Part shown: in pieces, positions 23,025 to 34,886 of the stretch
Position numbering within the stretch: the first letter of the stretch is position 1
Layout of the letters: every line of letters begins with the position of its first letter
NCBI RefSeq assembly: GCF_902635505.1
Contig: NC_045428.1
Coordinates: 150,263,141 to 150,327,140, forward strand
Reading direction: 5' to 3'
Source of the DNA: Sarcophilus harrisii
Taxonomy: Eukaryota > Chordata > Mammalia > Dasyuromorphia > Dasyuridae
DNA length: 64,000 bases
Translations under genes and position numbers: made by a program
The notes under the pieces: generated by a model
The model's input: the letters and a program-made list of their open reading frames with translations, nothing else
What the model was told of the DNA's origin: nothing
The model's database searches: none

Positions 23025-26000
23025 CTTGCTTTTTTTTTTTTAGTATGAATGACAGTCTATTTTTTAAAAATTATTTAGTATTTTATTTTTCCCAACTACA
23101 TGTAAAAACAATATTTAGCATTCATTTTTAAAATCTTGAGTCTCAAAGTCTCTCCCCTTTTCCTTTTTTACTCCCCTCTTTGAGAAGGCAAACAATTTGA
23201 TATAGATTACATATGTGTAGTCATGCAAAATATATTTCCATATTAGTCATTTTGTGAAAGAAAATATAGATAAAAAATTCTGGAAAATATAGATTAAAAA
23301 GTATGCTTCGACCTGTATTCAGACACCATCAATTTTGTTTAAGGATGGATAACATTCTTTTTCCATGTCTTTCAGAGTTGTCTTGGATCATTGTATTGCT
23401 GAGAATAGCTAAGTCATTTATAGCTAATTATCTTACAATATTACAATTAATTTGTACGCCGTGCATTTCACTTTGCTACAGATCATAGAAGTCTTTCCAG
23501 GTTTTTATGAGAGCATCTGACTCATCATTTCTTATAGCACAATAGTACTGTCTCCCAATTATATGGCACAATTTATTTAACTATTCATCAACTGATGGGC
23601 ATCTTCCCAGTTTCCAACTCTGTGCCACCAGAAAAGAGTTGATATATATACATATATTTATACATATAGATATTTTCTCCTTTTGTTGTTTTTAAATCTC
23701 CTTCTGGATACAGATCTAGTAATGGCACTGCTAAGTCAAAGACTATGCAGGGTCTTTTAGGTATAGTTTCAAATTGCTCTAAAGAATGATTCAATCAGTT
23801 CACAACTCTACCAACAGTGCTTTGATGTTTCATTTTTCCCCCACCTCCTACAACATTTTTCATTTTTCTTTTCTGTCCTATTATTGGATCTAATAAATAT
23901 AAGGTAGTACCTCATCATTGTTTCAATTTGCATTCTTCCAATCAATAATGTTAGAGCACCTTCTTATATAGCTATAAATATCTTAACTGTTTATATCTTT
24001 TGATCATTTCTCAGTTGGAAAATGGCTAATATCTTTATAAATTTCATATACACACACAATACACACATATATTTGATAAATGAAGCCTTTATCAGAGACA
24101 CTTAGTTTACAATTTTTTCGCTGTTATTGCTCGATGTTCCCATCCATTTATTTTATTCTTTCTTTCCTTTTACCTTGTCCCTCCTCAAAAATATTTTGCT
24201 TCTAACTATTCCTCTCCCAATCTGCCCATCCTTTAACCATCAGCCCTCTTCTTTTATCCCTTTCTCCTCCTGCTTTCTGATCATAAGATAGATTTCTATA
24301 TCCAATTGAATGTATATGTTATTTCCTCTTTGATCCAAATCTAATGAAAGTAAGGTTCACTCCCTCCCTCCCCTTAACCTCACCCATCTTCCTCTTCACT
24401 GTAAAAACTTTTTCCTTCCTCTTTTATGTAAGATAATTTATCTCATTTACTTTACACTTTCCCATTATTCCAATGCATTTCTCTCTCACTCCTTTATTTT
24501 ATTTTTTTTCGATATCAACTCTTTCTGTTCAACACATCTGTGCCCTCTATCTACATTTTGAGTTATAATTAACATCTTTCCATGTGGGAATGTAAACAGT
24601 TTAAATGTATTAAGTCCCTTATGATTTCTCTTTTCTGTTTACCTTTTTCTGTTTTTCTTGAGTCTTGTATTTGAGTGTCAAATTTTTCATTCAGCTCTGG
24701 TCTTTTCATTAAGAATGATTGAAAGTCCTCTATTTCATTAAATTTCATTTTTTCTCCAAAAGAATTACATTCAATCCTGTTGGCTAAAATTTTAACTTCT
24801 TTTGCCCTCCGAAATATCATTTTCCAAACTCTATAATCATTTAATGTAGAAGTAGAATGTCATCCTGACTGTGGCTCTATAACACTGAAATTGTTTCTTT
24901 CTGGCTGCTTGTAACATTTTCTCCTTGATTTAGGACCTCTGGAACTGGGCACAATATTCCTGGAGTCATTTTGGGAACTCCTCACAGGTGATCTGTGGAC
25001 TCCTTCAATCCCTATAACAACCTCTTGCTCCTGAATATCAGGGCAGCTTTCCATGAGTTTCTTGAAGGATGATGTGTAGGTTTCTTTTCCAATCATGGTC
25101 TTCAGTTACTTACAATTTTTGAATTATTATTCCTAGATCCCCTTTCAGGTCAATTGCTCTTCCAGTGGGATAGTTCATGTTGTCTTTTTTTTTTTCATTC
25201 TTTGATTGTTTCACTGTCTCCTATTTTCTTACAAAGTCATTAGCTTCCATTTGCTCAATTCAGATTTTTAAGGAATTATTTTCAGTCAACCCCTGTTCCT
25301 TCTCTTCTATTTGATCAACTGTGCCCTTCAAGGAATTATTTCCCTCATTGGCCTTTGCACCTCTTTTACCAAATTTAGTCTGTTCTATTCATTAAGGTGT
25401 TAATGTCTTTTTTATATTTTTCTATCTCCTTTACCAAACTGTTGGTTCATTTTTCATGATTTTCTTACATCACTCATTTCTCTTCCCAATTTTTTTCTAC
25501 CTCTCTTACTTAATTTTTAAAATCCTTTTTGACCTTTTCCATGGCCTGAGACAAATTTATATTTTTTTCTGGAGGCTTTGGATGTTCGAGTTTTGACTTT
25601 ATCTTTTTCTGGGGGTGTGTTTTGATCTTTCTTGTCAACAGATTATCTATGGCCAGATGTTAATTTTCTTACCCTATTTCTTGACTTTTAACTTTCTGTT
25701 AAAGTAGGCTACAGCTTCAGGGTAGAGGACATAGTATCCAAAGATTCAGGAGTTTTGTGCAGCTATTTTAATAGATACTTCTGGGGACCTAAGTTTTTCC
25801 AAGGTGGTATGATTTAAAGAGAGGTGTGTTTACTTCTCTCCTGGCCTGTATTCTAGTCAGTGAATGACTACAAGCACTCTTTTCTGTCCTGATACTGGGA
25901 CCACGGCTTTTGCTCCACTTTGATCACAAAATCTGGTTTGGTGGTATCCCCTTTTGCCCTGAGACTGCCACACACAGCAATATTACTCAAATCTGAGTAT

Positions 26001-26392
26001 GGGTAAAAAAACAGAATCCTGCCTCAGTACTAGGAAACAGACCCCTATAATCTCCTCTGACTAGTTGTTCACACCTCCTTACCATCTGTGGTCTAAGAAC
26101 TCCCCTAAGCAGCAGCTGATGATGATAATTTAGTGATTCCCAGTATCTGCTCCTGATTTCTTGGAGGTAGGACTTTGCTGGTGTGGCCTGTGCTGGACTA
26201 TGTTGTACTCTTACTCAGATGCAAAAGACATTTTCATGTGATCTAAGTTATTCTGGATTGTAAAATTCTTTCACTCCATCCTTTTGTGAATTCTGCCACT
26301 TAAAAAAACTTTTATTTAAAGGTATTTGGAGTGGTTTGTGGGAGAGCTCAATGAGTCCTTGTCTTTTCTGTGCTATTGTAGCTCTGTTTCCA
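23025..26392 (-). mobile_element. LINE-1 element B, half-L1 (HAL1)-like, minus strand
   Basis: Minus-strand order from the right: 5'UTR (about 25,650-26,392, GC-richer, ending in the 'ggtatttggagtggtttgtg' motif), ORF1 (about 24,570-25,650), pyrimidine-rich ORF1-ORF2 spacer (24,130-24,560), then directly the end of ORF2 and the 3' region (23,041-24,115) and a poly-T, i.e. poly-A tail, at 23,030-23,041. The endonuclease and reverse transcriptase parts are absent. This is the layout described for HAL1 elements. ORF1 has decayed. Confidence 0.75.
24569..25096 (-). pseudogene. L1 ORF1 remnant in element B
   Basis: Two minus-strand frames (24569-24820 and 24860-25096) read like an L1 ORF1 protein. 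The first includes AKEVKILANRIECNSFGEKM, the second FKKLMESCPDIQEQEVVIGI and SRRKCYKQPERNNFSVIEPQ, which correspond to the RNA-binding RRM and C-terminal domain region. They lie in different frames with a stop between, so the gene is dead. Confidence 0.6.
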
Positions 26393-26429
26393 TTCACTTA
26401 CTGTTCTAATGCCTTTGATTCCCATATTT

Positions 26430-27300
26430 TCTAGAGATCCTGTGTTGATGACCTATATTTCCATACTTTGGGCACATTTAATTCCATGTAATAAATTCCT
26501 CTTTGTAAAGATCCTCCTCTTTCTTCTGGCCTCTTATCATTAGAATCATTATCACTGAAGATAAATGCTCCTGAGTCAGAATACTCTGCCAGCATCATAA
26601 TATAGCTTCTGGAAAGGCCTGGACTCTTGGTATTAGGGTCCTTCTTCAGGCCACTCATGTTCTTAATTCTAAAACTTTCTCTTCCAGAGTCTGCCACAAT
26701 ATTTCAAAGTGTGAACTCATTTTCATTTATTACAAATTAGATTCCTCTTCCTTAGGCCCAGCTTTGTATCTTTCAGCCTTTATTTTGGTCCTAAATTATT
26801 GTTTACAATTTCTTTGCCTGATTCTCCTACCTCCTAAGAACATGATTGTGATTCTGTGATAAGGTAGTTTGAATGATTTTCAATCTTCTAGACCTGGATA
26901 GGTTTATGATATACTTAAGATCTCCAGTTGCTGTTTCTTATCCTGAAGAACCACATTATTGATTTAACCTCCAGCATTGCATTCCACTCCACTTACACTT
27001 CAACTGAATTGTATTTCGAGCTTTAGCCAAATAACCTGGACTAATTAGTATTTGAGGCTTAAATTCTATTTCCTGACTCTGGACATTAATACTAATGAAT
27101 GTCTTTGTAACTGATTGAAGAGAAATGTCAGAACCCTCCTCTCATCAGGAACACACTTTAATCATAAATATCAGATCATTTTTTATCTCCTATTCGTTTC
27201 TTCAAATTCCTGTGCTAGAACTAATTTTCATAGTGCTTTTCTATTGTTTCTCTTGGTATCTACTTAAGCTTCTCTCTCAATAAATGTTAGGTAATTTCCT
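26430..27300. mobile_element. Unclassified old repeat, left copy of an inverted pair
   Basis: Has LTR-like or LINE-3'-like text with AATAAA at about 27,280. 27055-27210 recurs in reverse at 28131-28281. Family not recognised; it could be an ancient LTR. Confidence 0.35.
27055..27210 (+). repeat. Inverted repeat, left arm
   Basis: Shares with the reverse complement of 28131-28281 the blocks 'ctaatgaatgtctttgtaac', 'tgattgaagagaaa', 'ctcatcaggaacac' and 'tttaatcataaat', roughly 85% identical by eye over about 150 bp. Confidence 0.8.
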
Positions 27301-27308
27301 TTTTAAAT

Positions 27309-27473
27309 AATTAACTTGATTTTGGGGGCAGCTAGGTGATGGAGTGGATAGAGAACCAGCCCTGAAGTCAGAAGGACTGGAGCCTCAGACACTTAATACT
27401 TTCTAGCTGTGTGACCCTGGGCAAGTCACTTAAGCCCAATGCCTCAGCCAAAAAAAAAAATTAACTTGATTTT
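27309..27473 (+). mobile_element. WSINE1-like marsupial SINE with 15-bp target duplication
   Basis: The insert (27324-27458) begins 'gggggcagctaggtgatgga', has a tRNA-like body ('gctgtgtgaccctgggcaag') and ends in an A tail. AATTAACTTGATTTT flanks it at 27309-27323 and 27459-27473. Perfect ends point to a relatively recent L1-driven insertion. Confidence 0.9.
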
Positions 27474-27495
27474 TAATTAACAACATTATTTTGTC

Positions 27496-27560
27496 ACACA
27501 CACACACAGACTATACTATATGTGTGTATGTATAGTGTGTGTGTGTATACATACACATTT
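27496..27560. repeat. Compound (CA)n/(TG)n microsatellite
   Basis: A CA run and a TG run lie head to head (27,496-27,508 and 27,521-27,548), giving a hairpin-capable tract. Confidence 0.8.
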
Positions 27561-27859
27561 TTCATTCTGCACCCTGAATCCATCACCATGTTTTATCATT
27601 AGTCTTCTGGAACAAAGAATGGTCATTATATTGATTATAATTCTTAATTGTTTTCAAAGTTGTTTGTCTTTACAATATTGTTGTGAGTTTTTCTTGCTGG
27701 TTTTTCTCATTTCATTCTATTTGAGCTTATAATTTCTTTATTAGAGACTTAAGCCTATGGTCTCTTTCTCTATGAAACTCATGTTTCTCTCCTCCCTTGC
27801 ACTCTCTTCTTTCTCCCTTTTAGTATTTCTTGTCTCAGGATTAGAGATAGAAACCAAAT

Positions 27860-27910
27860 ACACACACACACACACATACATACATACATAGATATAAATA
27901 CTATACATAC
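27860..27910. repeat. (CA)n/(CATA)n microsatellite
   Basis: CA units followed by CATA units. Confidence 0.8.
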
Positions 27911-28130
27911 ATGCCCACATAGATATAAAATTGGAGATAGTAGTTTTGGTGGTGGAATAACTGTCTTTAACTTTTAATTAGAATATGTGGGATTTAACTA
28001 GATGTGACATTTGAACATATGTATTTGTGACTTTGAGATAAACTGACCCATGTACTTGCTTTCTAACCCTGAGCAAGTCATTTCAATTCTCAGTGATCTA
28101 GCCACCTCTCTAATTTGAAGAAATTTGAAA

Positions 28131-28281
28131 GAATTTGAAGAAATGAATAGAAGATAAATAATTGTCTGACATTTATGATTAAAGTGTTCCTGATGAGGGA
28201 AGAGTTCTAACTTTTCTCTTCAATCAGTTACAAAGACATTCATTAGTATCAATGCTGAGGGTCAGGAATACAGAAGTTAAG
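28131..28281 (-). repeat. Inverted repeat, right arm
   Basis: Reverse-complement partner of 27055-27210; spacer about 920 bp that contains the WSINE and microsatellites. See findings. Confidence 0.8.
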
Positions 28282-28499
28282 TTGCAGAGAGGGGACTAGT
28301 CTGCCCTGGTAGAGGTTTTTCACTTGGGAATTCTCAACCAATGGATTCACAGATCCAATTCTTATTTCCAATATAAGATATTTGAGACAAAAGGTTGCAT
28401 AGTGGATATAATCAGCCTCAGAGTCATAAAGAACAGAAAGTCTTGCCTTTGAATCATTTTGTCTAGGTAACTCTGGTAATTCAATTAGCTTTATCCTTT

Positions 28500-28715
28500 T
28501 CTTGTAGTTGTTATGTTGTTTCAGATGTGTAAGACTCTTTGTGACTTCCTGTGAGATTTTCCTGGCTTGCCATTTCCTTCTAGTGCTCATTTTACAGATG
28601 AGGAAACTGAGGCAAATAGGGTTAAGTGATTTGTCTGTGATCACATAGTAAATATCTGGTAGGTAGATGTGTTCCAAACTCCAGCTCTTGTATCAATTCA
28701 TTGTGCCACCTAGCT
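28500..28715 (-). mobile_element. MAR1-type marsupial SINE
   Basis: Shows 'tgtgagattttcctggcttg', 'ccatttccttcta', 'attttacagatgaggaaact', and ends 'tgtgccacctagc', the reverse of the tRNA-like head. Nearly full length. Confidence 0.8.
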
Positions 28716-29987
28716 TAAGGATTTTAATCATTTTTTCAGTCATGTCAGCAATTCTAAGACTAGTTAAAAATTAAGTTAAAGAATAGCTGATGATCTGTAT
28801 TTATAGAGGGACTTCTTTTACATCCACTGATGAAATTATGGGTCTGGATCTATATATCTAAATCTGTATTTATGCACAATATTATATCCAAAGTAACATC
28901 AAATTTTCATTTGGGGAGTCAGCTTTTAGATAAGGAAAATATTTTGTTTCGTGAATTGGGGAATTGAGCCCTCTGATATATGTAGACCTATTTTCCAAGT
29001 TTTTATGTTAGTCCTGGCTGGAACTGAATATTTAATTCACTGGAGTTTGTGCCCCTGTTCTGACTTCACCTTTTATGAATAGATGAAGACTGTGAAAAAA
29101 TGCCTGAGGGTGTTACTGCCAAGAGCACAGTTTCTCCTGGGAATGAAATGAAAGGTGTTAAACAGGATCACTGAGTGTGCTCAATTGATACAACATGGTA
29201 GGTAATTCTTAGGCAGAATGGGGCTAATTACAAGGATGTTACTTATTTGTTAAAAAAAAAAAAATCTAGTATGGATTTATTTATTCCACCAGGAAGATCC
29301 TATATGGTATTATCAACATAGATAATCTGAGGCAGAAATAGAGGATTAAGAAGCTACATTTAAAACACACATACACATCCAAAATCAAATACCATCTTCT
29401 GCCCCTCCATAAACAAGTTCTGTTCCCAGTAGAGCTGTCTCTGTCAAGAACAACAACATTTTCCTAGTCACTGATTTGAAATCTTTGAGAGAGCTACAAC
29501 TTCTTCACCATTTTCTTCTTTACCTCCCAAATCTAATAAATCAAGTTTTATCATATATATGAAATTCAGATATAAATCAGAGTTAATATATCAATAGAGC
29601 CTCATGTCCTTTCTAGTCATTTTAAAACTTTGTTTAGCAAGATCAAAACCAGCAAAGAATCCTTTAAAATGATGTTTGTTTTAAAAAATGCTGCTATTAT
29701 TACCACTAAAGAAATTCCATGGAGCATTCAGAAATCCCTCAGAAGCCTTTATTGCATGCTAAGTTCCTGACTGAAGGGTTTGGAGATGAAAATTACTTTT
29801 GGCTTTTGGCAAAGATAGCCTCTAGGGAGAAATGCACTAGAGAACAGAAGGCTAGTGATGAATTCCATGGATCCACAAGGGTGCCCTCATACTCCTTTTC
29901 CTCCCCCCACCCTGTGGTTTTGCATCTAGACATAAATCCTGTTGTGTAAGGAAGAAACTCCCATCTGTAACTCCTTCTGAGTTTTTT
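28716..29987. other. Intron 2, nothing recognised
   Basis: About 1.3 kb without named repeats. A 76-codon frame at 29719-29949 has no recognisable family. Confidence 0.35.
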
Positions 29988-30114
29988 GGTGACACCTTTT
30001 CTTTTTTTTTTTCTTTTTCTTTTTTTTTTAATTTAATAGCCTTTTATTTACAGGTTATATGCATGGGTAACTTTACAGCATTAACAATTGCCAAACCTCT
30101 GGTGACACCTTTTC
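29988..30114 (-). mobile_element. Very short 5'-truncated LINE-1 with 14-bp target duplication
   Basis: GGTGACACCTTTTC occurs at 29988-30001 and 30101-30114. Between them is a long T-rich (reverse poly-A) stretch and only the last 70 or so bases of the same L1 3' end as at 11.75-12.23 kb ('gccttttatttacaggttat'). Confidence 0.88.
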
Positions 30115-30207
30115 AAGGGGAAAACAACAAATAAGGAAACCCTACCTCCATCTAATCTTTAAGCTACAGTTCTTTCTCTTTGCAGAATGGTCTCACAATC
30201 AGATTGT

Positions 30208-30666
30208 TGTATCGGACAATGACCCTTACCCAAATTAAAATCTGAGACTCTCAAGGTAAAAAGCAAAGAAAGGATTTATTATATTATGAAAAAGGACAAC
30301 TTCCAATAGAGAGGAATACAAAGCACAAACTGCAAAACACAAGGCTATATAGACCCTAATGCAGAATCTCTCTCACTTCTGACCCTTTCTCCCATTAGCT
30401 AGGGAAGTCCAGGCTTACATCCTAATTTAAGTATCTACCCTCAAAATAAAGAATACTAGTTAATAACACACACCTTAATAGGTGCTTAAATGCTAATGAA
30501 AAGGGAAGGGAAGGCAAAAGAGGAATGTAAGTTTATCTAAGGTAATTGAACACCTTTGACTTTCAACTATAGCACAACTTGTTATTGCAAAGTCTCAGGT
30601 CACAATTAGGGCACAGGTCAATTATCACATTCTTATGAGAGGTCTTCACTCAATTTATCCCATTCA
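30208..30666 (-). mobile_element. 3' LTR of the ERV1 fossil
   Basis: Begins TG and ends CA on the plus strand. On the minus strand it carries a TATATAG box (about 30,344-30,350) and an AATAAA signal (about 30,274-30,279). It matches 35721-36196. A purine-rich stretch (minus strand AAGAGGAAGG, about 30,671-30,680) just outside it could be the polypurine tract. Confidence 0.85.
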
Positions 30667-31091
30667 CAATCCTTCCTCTTATTTATTAACCTATAAAGAC
30701 CTCTCACACCACTCTTGATACATTTCCTCAACCATCTTGTTCTTTTTTCCAATCCCTCTGGATCTGCTTTATCCTCTTGCTCTACTGGAGTCCATGCTTG
30801 TCCTTTTAATACTCTAATTGAACCTTCTTCTCCAGGTTGTTCAATCTTTACCATCCTGACCAGTGATGTCTTGACTACCCTGTGATAAGCTGCATCATTC
30901 AGGAAAGGCAGATAAGGAGTAGTATAACTCCATTTAAAGCTATCAGCAGGAACCAAACACCTTGTTTCACCAGTTGCCTCTAGACCAAAATCACTAAGAG
31001 GTATTAAATGGGGGGACCAGGTCTGGAATGGGACATGAGCCAATTTTTGATGTCTTTGGTGATTTCCTTCACTACCTGTTATTATCATCAA
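30633..31091 (-). other. Long open frame at the 3' end of the ERV1 fossil
   Basis: A 152-codon frame with ATG runs up to and about 34 bases into the 3' LTR, ending EWDKLSEDLS. The product is charged and polar (for example TRCLVPADSFKWSYTTPYLP), without the hydrophobic anchor expected for the end of an envelope protein. I do not recognise a family. It may be an accessory-like frame, an unusual envelope remnant, or chance. Confidence 0.4.
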
Positions 31092-32958
31092 ATTTCACAC
31101 AGTAAGTGGATAGATTTAATTTCCCACAAACTCCACCTTCTTCAGCCAACAAATAGTATAATAGCAATTTGTGCTGGACTACTGCTTCTGTAGTCTGAGT
31201 GGCCTAGTCTGCTAACAAATCCAGTATCTTTATCTTCTGATTAGTAATTATTTTGACCATGGCCAGGAATCTAATGAGCCTATTCAGCACACAAATTGGG
31301 GTTCTGTACCTGTAATTCCCATCTGGAGCTATCCATTACCCCCAACCATTTTTGTCACCAGTAATTAGAGTAGATAACCCTTTAAAAATAAAGATGCTTA
31401 TTGCTAAAGTCAGCAACAACAGAAATGCTAAAAGAAACAAACATATGCATCTAGCAACAGATAAATGACTAGACCAAATACTAAGTTACCTATTTATTTA
31501 AGATTTAATGATCACATTTTCAGATAGAAAGATCTTACATACTTGAATTATGCTTATAGTTTCTATTGACCACTTACCCTGATTATGGAAATTTGTCATA
31601 AGAGGAAAAAGCAAGGACTTGTTTATGATTAAAAAAACTGGTCCTTCAAGCCTCATCTTGGGAGCACAAACATGACCAGGATAAAGCATCCTTAGCTCAG
31701 TTTGACTTTAGGTAATTGTATGCAATAATAGTTCTACCTTATAGTCAAAGTAGGAATAGTCAGGTGGGTTCTTATTCAAAGGAACATTATTGGAAAATTG
31801 GGTCATATAATGATCCCATCCCAAATGGAGGCCAAGGTTGGTTGTCCTCCCAACTCTTGCCCAGATATTAACCTCCCACTCCTAACAATTCAGGATCACA
31901 TTCCTTTGAGTAGCTTGTGGCATATTCCTTTCAGATGGTGGATTATTAGCTTGATGATCCATCAAACAATCATACCTGAATTCAAAACTCCAAATAATAT
32001 CAGCTACTGTCCCAAGAGATTTTATCTCAAATAGCAAATCTCATTAATCAAAGATTCAGGTAAATTTAGCTCTTGATAATCATATATCAGAAAACAATCC
32101 TAAACATTGACTATAATTTTACATTGATAATAATAAGAGATTCATCTTAGAAAGTTCACAGCTTATCTTCATATCTAAGTAGATGTTTAGATGGGTTTAA
32201 ATTCAACACTATACAAATAATTTTATTTTAAGATGCTCAATAACCAATCTATTATCAAAACATGTTTTATTTTGATGTTTTGGAGACTAATCATTAAATT
32301 GCTTGGCACTGGCTGACAGATAATTTGAGTTAGTCTGTAGTATTTTTAAGAAGGACTAATTTATTTGACATGGTATTAACCATGTTTAAAGGAATAAAGA
32401 CATAAACCACTATTCTCAGAATCTCCCCCAAACAATGGGAACAGCTTTAAGATGACTTAATACATTCAATTAAACTCACATAGAATATACTGTCCTAATT
32501 TCATAATAAAGAACCCTATCAAAATTAACATTAATAATTTCTTCATTCAAAAAATGTTAATTAAACTTTTTTTCACTTGAGGAGTCCCTATAAACTTTTC
32601 TGGAAATATAAATAACAGGTACAACACCAATGTTATTAAAATAATAAGCACAATTAATCTGACCTCCCATCAGAACATTCCTAATTGCCCTGGTGCAAAG
32701 TCAATTTTAGAGGTTATGAATTGTCCTTAACAGTCCATTCTTTGAGGTTCCCCCACAGGTTCTTTAACCCTGGTGTTCTGGACCTCCTGCAGTCTCCGTC
32801 ATCTATTATATCTGGTAAGGTCCTTCCCACTTTGCTTCTTCCAGGACTTAATAAGCACCCCTCTTCTGGAACTGCAAACTCCAAAGTTGTTGTCTGGGCC
32901 AGTAATTCTTGCTTTCTAAGCGTTGAAAGGGATTAAGACACCACCAGTATATAATTCC

Positions 32959-33504
32959 TTAAAAACTTATCTTTTGTTTCAAAATAAGGTATTTCCCTTC
33001 TCCTCTTAAATAAAGTAAACCAAACAGCATCTCATATGGAGAAAATCCCAGATCACTTCTGGGGACAGTTCTATTCTTTAACAAAATAAAAAGCAAACAT
33101 TTGGTCCAAAGCAACCTAGTCTCTAACATTAATTTAGTAACCCATTTCTTAAGAATCTGATTCATTCATTCTTTCCATTTTCCCTAATAAAGGCAGATGC
33201 CCAGGTGTATGGAATTGTCATTCAATTTGCAATCTCTCTCCATTATTTCTTATAAAATCTTAGAAGTAAAGTATATTCCATTATCAGGATCAATAGTTTC
33301 TACCAATCCATACTTAGGTACAATTGATTCCAGTGTTATTCCACTACTGCCTCTTAAGGCAGAAGAACTCAGGGGCAAGCTTCCAGTCATGCTATCAAAT
33401 GGTCCACTATAATCAGTAAATATCTCAAGTTTTCCCACTGGTGCCATTTTAGTAAATCTAACTTGAATATTCTGGAGCCAGGCTCCCTTCCACCAAAGGG
33501 ACAC
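32959..33504 (-). pseudogene. ERV1 pol (integrase) remnant
   Basis: Minus-strand text matches the integrase core of class I endogenous retroviruses (FTKMAPVGKLE, IDPDNGIYFTSK) and then the region with WTKCL and SPYEMLFG. It is a fossil and not functional. Confidence 0.75.
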
Positions 33505-34611
33505 CTCCTCAGTAACTTCTTATTTATCTTTAGACACACCTTTTACATATTGGTTTTACAATTACACATATTACCATACACCAAATTTTCTTGCTTTGCT
33601 TTTGGGTGTTCTGATGCTCCAAAATCTGTTCAGAGTCATCAGGAAATCTGAAGTGGCCTGACGGAAAGGCCAGGTAAGTTTCTGCCTCCATTCTGCCATC
33701 CTTGTGCTGCCTTTCCAAATGTTTTTTTTTTTTTTTAAAAAGACTCCACACATTGCTTGAGCACCCCAATGACTTACAGTTAAAATCTTCCTAGTCATGG
33801 CCTTATTTAACATTCTACTCTCATCAGATAATTACCAATATACTTCAAGGTTGGGTGGTGTTTTTTTTTTTTAATTTTTAATTTTGCAGTTTTCTATAAA
33901 CCTCAAGTTCAGGCCCTCAGAAGGCTTTTAGTCCTGTAAATTAGTCCTTCTTAAAAATACTATAGATTAACTCAAATTAGCTGACAACCAGTGCTAAGCA
34001 ACTTAATGATTAGTCTCAAAAACATCAGAATCTGCTAAAATATTTTAGCAGTTCCACAACTTTAACTATTTCTGCAGGTCCAAAATATTTTCCAACCCTT
34101 TTCCTTCCTTTTGTGAACCAGGAAAGGGCTAAGTACCCCGAAAAAGTAGGCTGTTTTCTGCCAATTTTTAAAATAGCAGTGAACTGCCTTTCTATTTCCC
34201 TAAAGTTCCCCCAAACTCTCAGATTCTTCATTCACAGTTTCTTTTCTGTTTTTCTTATTCTGATTCAATATTTTATGTGATTTCTTCTATTTGCTTTTAG
34301 CATCTTCACTATGCTAAGTATATTTTATTTCCTTCTTTATCCCATTCACCCATTCTTTCAAAATGAAGTGGGGCTAGTAGGGCTTGGAGAGAGAAAGTTA
34401 TAGACTCCAAAATCTTCAATCTTATCAATTGCTTTCCCAACCAACCTTTCTTGCTTGTAAACTATATTTTTCCAGCAAAATTTTATAAACTCTACATTTT
34501 AAGTATAAAGATAGAAAGCAAAATTCAAGATTCAGAATATAGGTAATATCTAAATAACTTTGGAACAAATTTCACACAGTTTATACTTTATGTCCAGCAA
34601 AATTGATAATA

Positions 34612-34886
34612 TATGCAATGGGAGGAAGAGGGAAAGGGAGTAGAGGGAGGAAGAGAGGGAGAGGGTGAAGGGAGAGAGGAGAAGGGGAGGAGGAGGGGGA
34701 GAGTGGGGGGGAGGAAGAAAGAAAAAGGGGAGGGGGGAAAAGCGGAGGGAATGGGTGGAGAGGGGGAGGAGAAGGGAGAGGAAGGGAAAAGGGAGAGTTG
34801 GGGAGGGAAAGGAGAGTAGGAGAGAGGAAAGGGAAGAAGGAGAGGAAAGGGGAGAGGGAGAGGAAGGGGAAAAGGGGAAAAAGAAA
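34612..34886. repeat. Polypurine, G-rich tract inside the ERV1 fossil
   Basis: About 275 bases almost exclusively G and A on the plus strand, with many GGGG runs. Frames across it on both strands are compositional artefacts. Confidence 0.9.
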
